Shown here piece after piece: positions 1-10,054 of a stretch of 64,000 bases of DNA; within the stretch, counting starts at the first letter, position 1, and each line of letters opens with the position of its first letter. Under the pieces are notes generated by a model. It ran no database searches, had not been told where the DNA came from, and saw only the letters and a program-made list of their open reading frames with translations. The translations under genes were made by a program, and so were the position numbers. This DNA comes from Litsea cubeba (Eukaryota; Streptophyta; Magnoliopsida; Laurales; Lauraceae). Location: the NCBI GenBank assembly GCA_012931725.1, contig CM022946.1, positions 139,948,603 through 140,012,602 of the forward strand, read 5' to 3'.

Positions 1-506
1 AAGAAATTATGGTTCATTTCCTTCTGAGTACTGGCGCTCACGGAAATCGCTGAGACCGTCTTTGGATCGGAATACCATCTGCTCTCTTTGATGAATCCAA
101 TCTTGACCTTTCAAAACAGAGAATCTCATCTCATAGATGCGGTCTCAAAACATTTGTGTATAGCGGTACTAGTACGCCCTTTCAGGGTCTACTGTATTCG
201 CGACCGGCACATTTGTAACTCCAAACTTATATTCTTCTTACATCGAGCAAGCTCTGTTTCTCGATAACTCGAATTTAAGTTTACAATTGCTTCTAGCAGT
301 CACTGGGACGCTCATTTTGAGCTTACCATACCTGCGATCAGAACAATTGTACTCTCTATGGCGTTCTGCCTTCTTCATATTGCTTGGGTCATCTCCCTCG
401 AGCGATTTGAAAAGACAAAACCACAGAACTTCCCATTTATGATCATTTTATTCTTGTGATTACTAATGGATGTGGTCTTATTTCAGAAACTTTTCGAAAA
501 CTGACA
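1..506 (+). other. Tat-A leader, 3' part
   Basis: Untranslated leader just upstream of gag, matching 16444-16946 of Tat-B and 62940-63441 of Tat-D almost base for base. It begins inside the last unit of the leader tandem repeat (the 'ctggcgctcacggaaatcgc' unit). No conserved ORF runs through it in all copies. Near 480 it carries a TTATTTCAG tract preceded by ACTAAT, which looks like a 3' splice site 25 bases before the gag ATG. Confidence 0.8.
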
Positions 507-2966
507 ATGGCAGCTTCACTAACCATTACCTTCGATGAGAACAAGCACCAGCTCATGCTTCAACAGAAGCAAACAACGCGCACCTACAGGCGCCCCATCA
601 GCTGCCGAAGCGTCAACTCCCTCGGCAACTCTCTGAACTCCGGGTCGACCTCGACTCCCCGGACTATCGTCTTTGGGACGCTGGGACCATTCCCACTTCC
701 CGAAGAACAAACTGCTCCTTCGAAGAAGCAGAAACTCGCCTCTCAACGTGTCACTACCGTGACACCAAAGGCGAGCACTAGAAGGCCCGAAGCCCGTGGC
801 ACCCCCACGAAGCCTCGACCAGCAATCGACCAGGTCTATCCCAAGACTTGGTCCCCAAGACCTTCACCAAAACAAAGAAGGTCCCAAACATCCACTAAGT
901 CAGCATTCCTGGCCCCACTCAAGGAGAACCAGTTCTACCCTCTTGCTTACAAGAAAGAGGAGAGACCCATCTCCAACCTGACTCTCAAGTCAAACCAGCG
1001 TGAGCCGGCTTGTTCCTACAAGCCCAAGATCAGATCATGCATCACAAGGCCTCTACAAGCCCTTGCTAAGGCCTACAAACCTGCAGTTCGACCCTTCATC
1101 TCTACAGGGGCCGAACTCCAAAAATTCAAAAAGCTTCGCTGCACCAGGCGAAGGACAGGGTTCGCATCCTGTCCTTGCCCAGCTACAAAGAAGACAGGCT
1201 CGGCTGCTGCACCTTAGGGAGCACATCCTTCATTGTCAAAGCCCAGCCAGAGCTGACTGAAGATCAAATTGCTTGTCGTATATGCCGCCGCGCGTCGTAT
1301 CAACAAAAGAGACTAGAGAAGCAAAGGACCCAGCCTCCTACACTTCAAGTCTCTCCCAAATGGTTTGAAAAAGAAAGACCCAACCAAGTTGCTACTGTCC
1401 GTATGGTTGGAAAAACCAGAAGACGCCAAAAGTCAGCATCCAAAATCCATGTCCGACGTCCGATGACCCGCAGCGTCTGCAAGACAAGAAGACATTCAGA
1501 AGAATCCCCTGCTCCTTCAAGCAAAGGACGGTAAAGTGATCCTTCCTCAAGCTCTTCATAAAAAAGAATGAGCCCCAGCTCAGTCACCAGGATAGTTTCT
1601 TCGTTCGAATCCCGAAGGATGAACGTCCTGGCTACAAATTCTGAGTCACCACCCCGCAATCCACCTCAAGATGATGCGATCACACGCATTCAACAGTTGG
1701 AACAAGGCCAACAAAGGATTGAGACTCTGATGGAAAACCTTCTCCTCGCCTTCCAAAATCAGGCGAACAATGAACCTCCTCCCAATCATCAAGACGATGA
1801 GGTAAATAGAGAAGAAAATGAGTCACGCGCCCTTACCAAAAAGGACGTAGACGGTATCCTCGCAAAAGCAAAAGAAGAGGATATACTCAACGAGCATGGG
1901 ATCAAGCCACCATATCCCTTATGTATGGACTCGGTCCCGTTCCCCACAAAATTCAAGCATCCTACTCTCCAAACATATACGGGGAAAGGATCAGCCAGAC
2001 AGCACGTCATCCACTTCAAGATCTTGACGGGAGCTATCGCGGATCAAGATGCACTCAAGATCCGCCTCTTTGCAAGTACCCTAAAAGGTACGGCCTTCGA
2101 TTGGTACTCTACTCTGCCGGAGGACTCCATCCAAAATTGGGCCATGCTAGAGACACGCTTCCTGACTCACTTCAAAGGTGAGGATCATCCCGCTACTATG
2201 GCTCAGTTGTGCAGCCTAAAACAGGGGGAGAATGAGTCAACATATGACTTCATTCATAAGTGGAAAGCAATGGCATACGAATGCTCTGATGTATTGCCAC
2301 AAGCGTCGCTAGTCGACATCTGCCGAAACAACATGAGAGCTAGAATCCGATCCATGATCATCGGCAACAAATCAAAGAACCTGGGAGAACTCCTAGAAGC
2401 TTCCATGGAAGCTGAAACAGTGATTGAAGACCTCAACAGTCAGAAATCATCAAGAAAAGAGCCAACCGCCATTGCAACCTCTAAACCAAAGAAGAAAGAA
2501 GTCCTCAATGTGCAGACCAAGTCAGCTCCTCAGCCACCAAAGAAAGCTGAAAACAAAGCTACTGGTAAGAGACCTGAACTCTCAGATGCCTTCAAAGAGC
2601 GAGTAGAAAAGAAATACCCATTCGATGAAGATGTTGATGAAATCTTCGGGGCTCTTATGGCAAACGGCAAGCTCACTTTGCCTGAACCCAAAAGACTAAG
2701 TGATGTTGGCAAAACCAAGGATCCTCGGTACTGTCCATACCACCAGATGATCTCGCATCCTCTCAATAAATGCTTCGTTGTGAGAGAGAAAATAAACGAG
2801 ATGTGGAAGAACGAAGTCATCACCTTTGACAAAAACTATGGGTCTGCCTCCGTCAACATGGTGGCATGTGGACAAACATCAAAATCACCGAAGAAAAAGA
2901 TCATTACTTCCTTCAAGGTGATAAACACAATCCAAGCGTCCGAGGAGCTGGTTCCTTACCCGACAC
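507..2966 (+). pseudogene. Tat-A gag, N-terminal part
   Basis: Capsid/nucleocapsid precursor that would form the virus-like particle. The start is the ATG at 507 (MAASLTITFDEN), the same start as in Tat-B. In order it shows a basic Pro/Lys/Arg-rich N-terminus, a CRICRR motif near 1275, a retrotransposon gag core near 1915-2440 (FPTKFKHPTL ... FDWYSTLP ... WAMLETRFL), and a CPYH-x8-HPLNKC zinc-type motif near 2730-2775. Lesions relative to Tat-B are two extra bases in an A-run near 1128 and in-frame TAA codons at 1532 and 1559. The frame is then cut by Copia-1 at 2966. The next residues resume at 9417-9421 after the duplicated GACAC. Confidence 0.85.
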
Positions 2967-3183
2967 TGTTGGAATTTGAGATGAATTTGAGATGACCTGA
3001 AAGTCTTTTGAAGAATTTGAAGAAGTTAGCATCTCAAGTATGGATTTGAGTTGGAATTCTTGTCAACACATTGTCACAAACGTGATGTTAATAGATTGGT
3101 GTTGATAGAGCTTAAAAGAAGAAATCAGAATTAGAAACAGAATTGAAAAAGTCAGGAATTCAGAATTCCTAAAGCAGAGCACG

Positions 3184-3375
3184 CGGTCGACCGGGCTCTT
3201 CATGCGGTCGACCGAGAAAGAAGAAACCTGCAGAAAACAGATTTTGGTAGCTCTCAGTTATTTTCGTGACACAGTGTGTCTTCGGTCGACCGAGCCCTCA
3301 GGATGTCGACCGAGCTCGAAATTGTCTGTTTTCCAGTCAGTGTCTTCGGTCGACCGAGCAAGCCAGGATGTCGAC
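3184..3375. promoter_or_regulatory. Cluster of six GTCGAC palindromes in LTR U3
   Basis: CGGTCGACCG at 3184-3193, 3205-3214, 3283-3292 and 3347-3356, plus GTCGACCGAGC at 3305 and 3370. The last four are arranged as two repeated pairs. All lie 130-330 bp upstream of the TATA box. The same cluster is in the 3' LTR (about 8426-8617), and variants are in the Copia-2 LTRs. A role as protein-binding sites of the LTR promoter is inference. Confidence 0.55.
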
Positions 3376-3507
3376 CGAGCACGGGAACCAGAGTTGCGCA
3401 GAATTAGAAGTTGAGCACGAAAATTCAGCACAGTTATCTATTTCGTTTGGGAATCTTTCTAAACGAATTGTAGCCCGTTTTGAATACAATTAAGGGTTAT
3501 TAAAACC

Positions 3508-3516
3508 TATATAAAG
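3508..3516 (+). promoter_or_regulatory. TATA box of Copia-1 5' LTR
   Basis: TATATAAAG in an otherwise ordinary context. The equivalent is at 8750-8758 in the 3' LTR. It would start the genomic RNA roughly 30 bases downstream, defining the U3/R border near 3540. Confidence 0.7.
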
Positions 3517-3869
3517 GCATGCTTGGGTCGTTCATAAAGACACCAAGAAGAGACACCAGAAGAGAAGAGAAAAGAGAGAAGAGAAGAGAGAAGAGTGTGC
3601 TGTGTGCTGGTGCTGTTGCTGTGTGCTGTTGTGCTGCATCTTTCTACAGCAATTGTGGACGAGATTATGCTCTAGAAGATGGTGATTCGTCCATGAGTTA
3701 AGTGTCTCTCTTTTATGCTTTAATTTCAATTTGTAAGGGATTGAGAGAGAGAGATTGTAGAGGGGAAGGTCTATAGAAAAGGGTTTCTATTCTTGTTCTG
3801 TAGAACATCAAGTTGGTGCTTGGTGTCTGGGGTTTGGTGATCCTATCTGTGGGTGCAGATAAATTGTAA

Positions 3870-3956
3870 AGGGAGTCGGTGCTTCCTAGATAGTTGGTGC
3901 TATCTGAAACTCAAGGGAGTAGGTGCTTCCTAGATAGTTGGTGCTATCTGAAACTA
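3870..3956. repeat. 44-bp tandem duplication in Copia-1 LTR
   Basis: Two near-identical units containing 'ggtgcttcctagatagttgg' followed by tgctatctgaaact. Also present in the 3' LTR (about 9112-9198). The Copia-2 LTRs carry three units in reverse orientation (about 48675-48800 and 53890-54015), so unit number differs between subfamilies. Confidence 0.8.
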
Positions 3957-4173
3957 AGGGTTGGTGCTCTTTGTCGTTGGTGCGACTAAATAAGATTCAG
4001 ATCTGTCCCGGATTGGTGTTCGGACAGTGTTTGAACCGTGGACGTAGCCTTTCGGTGAACCACGTTAAATCTGGTGTCATTGTGTGATTTGACTTGTTTT
4101 GTTGTTGAATTGGACCTGTTTTTAGAAATCACTGATTCACCCCCCCCTCTCAGTGATCGCGGTATCCAACAAT

Positions 4174-4185
4174 TGGTATCAGAGC
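4174..4185 (+). other. Primer binding site (initiator tRNA-Met type), Copia-1
   Basis: TGGTATCAGAGC two bases after the LTR end. It is complementary to the 3' end of plant initiator tRNA-Met, the usual minus-strand primer of plant copia elements. Confidence 0.9.
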
Positions 4186-4237
4186 GAGGTTCCCTTGATC
4201 AGTTTAATACGCTAAGGGTGATCTCTTGTCAAATCAC

Positions 4238-5990
4238 ATGGCAGTCAATACAGGGAATATGAAAGCACCTCTGTTTGATGGTTCTAATTACTCTTTCTGG
4301 AAGATTAGGATGCAAGCCTTCATCAAATCTCTTGGCTATGATGTTTGGGAGGCTGTCAGAGCCGGTTACAATGCTGCCACTGTACCCAATGATACAGCAT
4401 CGAAGAAGTTGGCAGAGAACGACTCCAAGGCGCAGAATGCACTCTTTAGTGGCCTTGTGGACAGCGAGCTTGTCAAAGTAATTGCATGCAAAACAGCCAA
4501 GGAAATTTGGGACAAGTTGCAAAGCATACATGAAGGTGATGAGAAGATTAAAGAAGCCAAATTGCAAACTCATCGCTCTCATTTGAATCTCTTCGCATGG
4601 AGGAAAGCGAGAATGTTGACTCGTATATGCAACGAGTGAATGAAGTCACGAATGACATTCGTGGACTAGGGGAGGAGATTAAAGAGCCGGTCATCGTCAA
4701 AAAGGTTCTAAGATCTCTTCTTCCCCGGTTTGATTCAAAAGTCTCAGCCATTGAAGAAGCCAAAGATCTGAATGCATTTTCCATGGATGAATTACATGGT
4801 TCTCTAACTGCCTATGAGATGCGCATAGGAAAAACATCTTCATCTGATAAAGAAGCGGCCTTCAAAGTTCAGAAAAAGGCAAAAGAGACTGCTGGTCATG
4901 ATATTGATTCTGATGATGATGAGCTTGAGGCTCAATTTGTTAGAAAGTTGAAGAAAGGAAGCAATGGAAAGTACAAAGGGAAGCTACCCTTTAAATGCTT
5001 CAATTGTGGAGGTATTGGTCACTTTGCTGCGAAGTGTCCCCTAAAAGAAGACAATGATAATGACTCTTATGCTGAAAAGAGTAAAGGAAAGAGAAATTTC
5101 AGAAAAAGGGGCAAAACTAAGAACTTTCTATGTCAACAAGATGACAGCACGTCTGAAACTTCAGACGATGATGAATCAACCGAAGCTCTCTTCATGGTCA
5201 CTGTTGAAGAAGAAGAAGAGCTAGATCCGGAAGAGGATGAGGAGGCTGAAGTCAATCTTGAAGAGGAACTCATAGCCGCACTTGAGGAGCTAAGCATGGA
5301 ACGCAAATCAAGTAAGAAAAATCTGAAACTTCTCCATGAATCTGAAAGTTCTATTATTGCTTTGAAAACTCAAGTAGAGGAATATAAAAGAATGGTAGAA
5401 GTCCTTGAAAACCAAATAAGTATCAAAAAGGAAGAGGCTATGAAACTTGAAACTGAGATCGCTAGAGCAAAGGCTGAAAATTTGGAAAATAGCAAAAAAC
5501 TCAAAGCGCTCCAAGCGATTGAAGGGACTATGAAACTCAATGAACTACTGAAAGTTCAAAGACCAGCCCACTTCAGATTTGGTCTAGGATTTGAGAAAGG
5601 AGAATCCTCTAAGATTGCACCTCCTGAAAAGAAAAAGTTTGTGAAGCAAGTCACTGCACCTTCTAACACTATGAAGCCCACTCAACCTAGAAAGGAGTCC
5701 ATTCCTGTTAGAAAGGTAATGAAGACTAACCAGCCACAAAGAAGATACAAATTCTATGGTTATTGCTTTCATTGTAATATGTTTGGACATAAAAGAGCTG
5801 ATTGCAGATTCTATGTAAGAAACAGTCCATTTGTGACTAGGAATCCTTTTTCAATCCTAAGTAGCCACAAAATTGAGTGCTATATATGTCATAATTATGG
5901 ACACTTGGCTAGGGATTGTAGGTTGCCTATAGCTAACCAATTTCAGGTTGAAAAGAAACCCAAGTTAGTTAAGGCATGGAGGGCAAAGAA
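4238..5990 (+). pseudogene. Copia-1 gag, long acidic coiled-coil type with three zinc knuckles
   Basis: The start is the ATG at 4238 (MAVNTGNMKAPLFDGSNY), 64 bases after the PBS start. A UBN2-type copia gag domain is followed by CCHC knuckle 1 (CFNCGGIGHFAAKC, near 5000), a long Glu-rich and coiled-coil insert (about 5170-5520), and knuckles 2 (CFHCNMFGHKRADC, near 5770) and 3 (CYICHNYGHLARDC, near 5880). One base is missing near 4582 compared with the intact frame of Copia-2, so translation would stop early. The Glu-rich insert between knuckles 1 and 2 is unusual for a copia gag. Confidence 0.85.
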
Positions 5991-7285
5991 AAGGGAAGGA
6001 AATTCCAAAGAATCTCTCATTGTGCAACGGCATTCAATGCACAAAAGAAGACAGCACCATGGGTCCTTGATAGTGGTTGTTCAAGCCATATGACTGGTGA
6101 TAAAGAGAAATTCATCAAATTACAGCACTATGAAGGCGGTTCAGTGAAGTTTGGCAACAATGATGGTGCCAAAATCTGCGGAAAAGGTGTTATTCAGCTT
6201 ATGGCAAACAAGATCAGATCTGAAGAAGTCTTATATGTGTCTGGATTGAGACACAACCTGCTTAGTGTGAGCCAGATCTGTGACAAGGGTCACGAAGTTA
6301 TCTTCACAAAGAATGGGTTTGCCATCAAGAAGAGTAGCAACGGGAAAACAGTGGCAACTGGATCAAGAACTGCTGGAAATCTCTATACATTGTCAGATGG
6401 AGCTGAAAAGACCTGCTTGATGAGTCGGACAGAGGAAAGTTGGTTGTGGCACAAAAGCCTTGGCATCTAAGCTTTGATAACATGTCAAAGATTTGCAATT
6501 CAAAGGCTGTAAGAGGCATGTCTAAAGTTGAAAAGCCTTCCAATCCCATTTGCGACTCTTGCCAAAAGGGAAAGCAAACGAGGGTTATGTTCAAGTCAAA
6601 GGAGCATCATTCCAAGAAACCTCTTGAGCTAGTGCACACTGATCTCTGTGGACCGATGCGAACTCAAAGCACCAATGGAGATAAGTATTTCATGTTATGC
6701 ATTGATGATTATACTCGTATGACATGGGTATTGTTTCTTAAGCATAAGCATCAAGCACTTGATCGTTTTAAAGTGTTTAAAGCACAGGTTGAAAATCAAT
6801 TGGAAAAACGTATCAAGATCTTAAGGTCTGATCGTGGAGGCGAGTTCACATCTGAAGAGTTCACTAAATATTGTGAACATCATGGCATTCAAAGACAGTA
6901 CTCAGCCGCTAGAACTCCACAGCAAAATGGAGTTGTGGAACGGAAGAATCGCACCGTACAAGAGATGCTCGTACGATGCTAAGTGAAAGCAAGATGGCTG
7001 ACAAGTATTGGAAAGAGGCAATTCATACGGCTGTATACATTCAAAAACCGATGCTTGATCAGGCCACATGAAGACAAAACTCCCTATGAGCTATGGTTTG
7101 GAAGAAAAGCAACAGTCAAGCACTTCAAAGTCTTCGGCAGCAAGTGTTACATCAAGCGGCTCGAACAAAATCCGGGCAAATTTGAAGAAAGAGCTGACGA
7201 AGGTATATTTCTGGGTTACTCCTCTACTAGCAAGGCATATAGGTGTCTTAACAAAAGAAACCAGAAAAATCATAGAAAGTGCTGA
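5991..7285 (+). pseudogene. Copia-1 protease and integrase, frameshifted
   Basis: Aspartic protease with WVLDSGCSSHMTGD (active D-S-G near 6075), GAG-pre-integrase with the H...C zinc region (LWHKSLG ... CDSCQKGK), integrase core with HTDLCGPM (first D near 6640), DRGGEF (second D) and NGVVERKNR (E near 6940), then the C-terminal part (YELWFGRKATVKHFKVFGSKCY). Against Copia-2, single bases are lost near 6028, 6462 and 6966, and one is gained in an A-run near 7258. The protein is therefore split over four frames although all catalytic residues are visible. Confidence 0.85.
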
Positions 7286-7868
7286 TGTAAGAATAGATGA
7301 GAATATTGAACCAAAGAATGGAACTCATTATGACAGTCCAGTTTATGAGGACTCGAGTGAGATTGATGATGAGATGGCTGAATCTAATGATTCTGAGAAA
7401 TCAAAGGATGACTCAGAAGATACTACACCTAAGAAGCACAGCACTTGGGTAGAGCAACACCCTAAGGATCAAATCATTGGAGATCCTAAGGCAGGCGTTC
7501 AAACTAGACAAAGTGTAGTTAGCAATTACTCACTTATGTCCACCATTGAACCCAAGACTGTGGCTGAAGCCAGTCTCGATAAAAGTTGGTTGAAAGCTAT
7601 GCATGAGGAGATGTGCAGGAATTTTGCTGAAGAGATGAAGAAAGAATTTGAGATGTCAATCTCCAAGAATCCTGTTCAGCACTCTAGAACAAAGCATGTA
7701 GCAATTCGTTATCATTTTCTTAAAGATAAAGTTGCTGATGGAGAGGTCAAGTTGGAGTATGTTCCAACAACTAAGCAAGTGGCTGATATTTTCACGAAAC
7801 CTCTGCCAAAGGAAGTCTTCGAGTATCTCCGGAAAAAGTTAGGAGTTACTCACTCTCCTAAACCGTAG
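7286..7868 (+). pseudogene. Copia-1 RT/RNase H remnant with internal deletions
   Basis: An acidic linker leads to the RT N-terminus (STIEPKTVAEASLDKSWLKAM, near 7540-7605). It is followed directly by a short piece from late RT (FAEEMKKEFEMS) and then by the end of RNase H (SKNPVQHSRTKH ... FTKPLPKEVFEYLRKKLGV). The RT palm with the YVDD box and most of RNase H are missing. The first junction (HEEM/CRNFAEEM, near 7616) is also present in Copia-2, so it predates both insertions. The stop is at 7866-7868. Confidence 0.85.
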
Positions 7869-7956
7869 GAGTTGTGCTTGAAAGGGGGAGCAATGCATTC
7901 ATTGAATATCCTATTCGCTCCTCGGTTTGGTCCCTTTGGACTTGTTGTCAAAGGGG

Positions 7957-8060
7957 GAGAGATGTTATGCTACGATAGCAAGGAGAGATGTTATGCTACG
8001 ATAGCAAGGAGAGATGTTATGCTATGATAGCAAGGAGAGATGTTATGCTATGAAAGCTAG
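7957..8060. repeat. 26-bp minisatellite upstream of Copia-1 PPT
   Basis: Four units of gagatgttatgctacgatag followed by caagga. The last unit is degenerate and runs into a second PPT-like purine tract. A longer version in reverse orientation lies at about 49860-50020 in Copia-2. Confidence 0.8.
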
Positions 8061-8196
8061 GGGGAGATTGTTGACAGTGCATGGTTGTTATTTCAGAATT
8101 TCAGAATTGGTTCCAAGTAAGTGTTGAAAAGAACTTGGAAGAGCTGCAAGCTGGAGTTGAAAGTGTTGAAGTTCCAATAGTGTTGCCAACAATTCC

Positions 8197-8208
8197 AAAG
8201 GGGGAGAT
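8197..8208 (+). other. Polypurine tract of Copia-1
   Basis: AAAGGGGGAGAT immediately before the 3' LTR (TGTTGGAATTT at 8209). This is the plus-strand primer. Two near copies (AAGGGGGAGAG at 7951 and AGGGGGAGATTGTTGACA at 8059) lie upstream. Confidence 0.85.
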
Positions 8209-9416
8209 TGTTGGAATTTGAGATGAATTTGAGATGACCTGAAAGTCTTTTGAAGAATTTGAAGAAGTTAGCATCTCAAGTATGGATTTGAGTTGGAATT
8301 CTTGTCAACACATTGTCACAAACGTGATGTTAATAGATTGGTGTTGATAGAGCTTAAAAGAAGAAATCAGAATTAGAAACAGAATTGAAAAAGTCAGGAA
8401 TTCAGAATTCCTAAAGCAGAGCACGCGGTCGACCGGGCTCTTCATGCGGTCGACCGAGAAAGAAGAAACCTGCAGAAAACAGATTTTGGTAGCTCTCAGT
8501 TATTTTCGTGACACAGTGTGTCTTCGGTCGACCGAGCCCTCAGGATGTCGACCGAGCTCGAAATTGTCTGTTTTCCAGTCAGTGTCTTCGGTCGACCGAG
8601 CAAGCCAGGATGTCGACCGAGCACGGGAACCAGAGTTGCGCAGAATTAGAAGTTGAGCACGAAAATTCAGCACAGTTATCTATTTCGTTTGGGAATCTTT
8701 CTAAACGAATTGTAGCCCGTTTTGAATACAATTAAGGGTTATTAAAACCTATATAAAGGCATGCTTGGGTCGTTCATAAAGACACCAAGAAGAGACACCA
8801 GAAGAGAAGAGAAGAGAGAGAAGAGAAGAGAGAAGAGTGTGCTGTGTGCTGGTGCTGTTGCTGTGTGCTGTTGTGCTGCATCTTTCTACAGCAATTGTGG
8901 ACGAGATTATGCTCTAGAAGATGGTGATTCGTCCATGAGTTAAGTGTCTCTCTTTTATGCTTTAATTTCAATTTGTAAGGGATTGAGAGAGAGAGATTGT
9001 AGAGGGGAAGCTTATAGAAAAGGGTTTCTATTCTTGTTCTGTAGAACATCAAGTTGGTGCTTGTGTCTGGGGTTTGGTGATCCTATCTGTGGGTGCAGAT
9101 AAATTGTAAAGGGAGTCGGTGCTTCCTAGATAGTTGGTGCTATCTGAAACTCAAGGGAGTAGGTGCTTCCTAGATAGTTGGTGCTATCTGAAACTAAGGG
9201 TTGGTGCTCTTTGTCGTTGGTGCGACTAAATAAGATTCAGATCTGTCCCGGATTGGTGTTCGGACAGTCTTTGAACCGTGGACGTAGCCTTTCGGTGAAC
9301 CACGTTAAATCTGGTGTCATTGTGTGATTTGACTTGTTTTGTTGTTGAATTGGACCTGTTTTTAGAAATCACTGATTCACCCCCCCCCCCCCTCTCAGTG
9401 ATCGCGGTATCCAACA
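8209..9416 (+). repeat. Copia-1 3' LTR
   Basis: 1,208 bp, nearly identical to 2967-4171. Visible differences are a longer C-run near 9382, small indels near 9008 and 9064, and a few substitutions. It is followed by the duplicated GACAC (9417-9421) and Tat-A gag. Confidence 0.95.
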
Positions 9417-10054
9417 GACACCAGACGGACAACCCATATGGGTACATCCCGATCTCCTAGAAGATGAAAATTGGGAGGTCATGAAAACAAAGCCTACAGC
9501 TCAACAGCGAAGGCAGGCTAGGAAACATATCCTCAAGTTCAAACGGCAAGAGAAGACCTAGCCAAAACAAGAAGTCCAAGAAAAGGCAGAGTCCTCCTCT
9601 ACCACTTCACTGGAGGCAACAAAAATGTCCCTTCCAGAGACTTCAAAGAGGGTAAGAAAATTCACTCTCAGTGATTTCATGCCACCTCAATTCAAAGAAG
9701 CTACGCAGGGGGCATCATACTCTTACAATTCGGTAGTTGGATTCTCCATTGATGGATACGAGTCCAGCGACACCGATGATGGATTCGAATCCATCTACAC
9801 CGACGAGTGGGAGGAGTCCCTTGAAACAGGAGAATATCTCTCCGATGAAGAATGGGTTCTTGAGACTCATCTTATGGCAGAAATCTAGTATAACCCCCTA
9901 TAGCCACAAGGATCCTGGTCTGATAATGAAGACGACCAAGAGGCTCTGGATCCTGGTCTGATAATGAAGACGACCAAGAGCAAGATCGCGTCAACGAGCC
10001 TCCTCGCAATCCAGAGCCGGAAGTCCCTGAAGACCATCAGGTACATCCTCCCTC
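9417..10054 (+). pseudogene. Tat-A gag, middle part
   Basis: Continues the gag frame after Copia-1 (PDGQPIWVHPDLLEDENWEV in Tat-B). It encodes the acidic region with DGYESSDTDDGFES and GEYLSDEEW. Lesions are a TAG near 9558, TAG at 9886, TAG near 9900, a deletion of roughly 140 bp relative to Tat-B near 9942-9985, and a 38-bp direct duplication (9910 and 9948, starting GGATCCTGGTCTGATAATGA). It ends at the Copia-3 target site CCCTC (10050-10054) and resumes at 42937. Confidence 0.85.

Larger units (their letters stand above)
2967..4171 (+). repeat. Copia-1 5' LTR
   Basis: 1,205 bp, TG...CA ends, identical in layout to 8209-9416. U3 carries a cluster of GGTCGACC-type palindromes (3184-3375) and a TATA box at 3508. 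Downstream come GA-rich sequence (3540-3600), a 44-bp tandem duplication (3870-3956) and the gtggacgtag...cacgt region near the end. Small ORFs inside it are by-products of the LTR sequence and are repeated in the 3' LTR. Confidence 0.95.
2967..9416 (+). mobile_element. Copia-1: RT-less Ty1/copia element inserted in Tat-A gag
   Basis: Complete LTR-to-LTR element of 6,450 bp. Both LTRs run from TGTTGGAATTTGAG to GGTATCCAACA. The target duplication GACAC is at 2962-2966 and 9417-9421, and removing the element plus one duplicate restores the Tat gag sequence seen in Tat-B. Internal order is PBS, gag, protease, integrase, RT/RNaseH remnant, minisatellite, PPT. Nearly all of RT is absent, so it is non-autonomous. 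The two LTRs differ at only a handful of sites plus a C-run length difference near 9382, so insertion is recent. Relative: Copia-2 at 48459-54913. Confidence 0.95.

Noticed and set aside
4174..4185. Fragments complementary to tRNA-Met that could suggest a tRNA gene
   Set aside because: Only the 12-13-bp primer binding site is present, with no cloverleaf around it. The same holds for 40905 and 53660.
7957..8060. Regularly spaced short repeats resembling a CRISPR array
   Set aside because: Direct tandem repeats without unique spacers, inside a plant retrotransposon.
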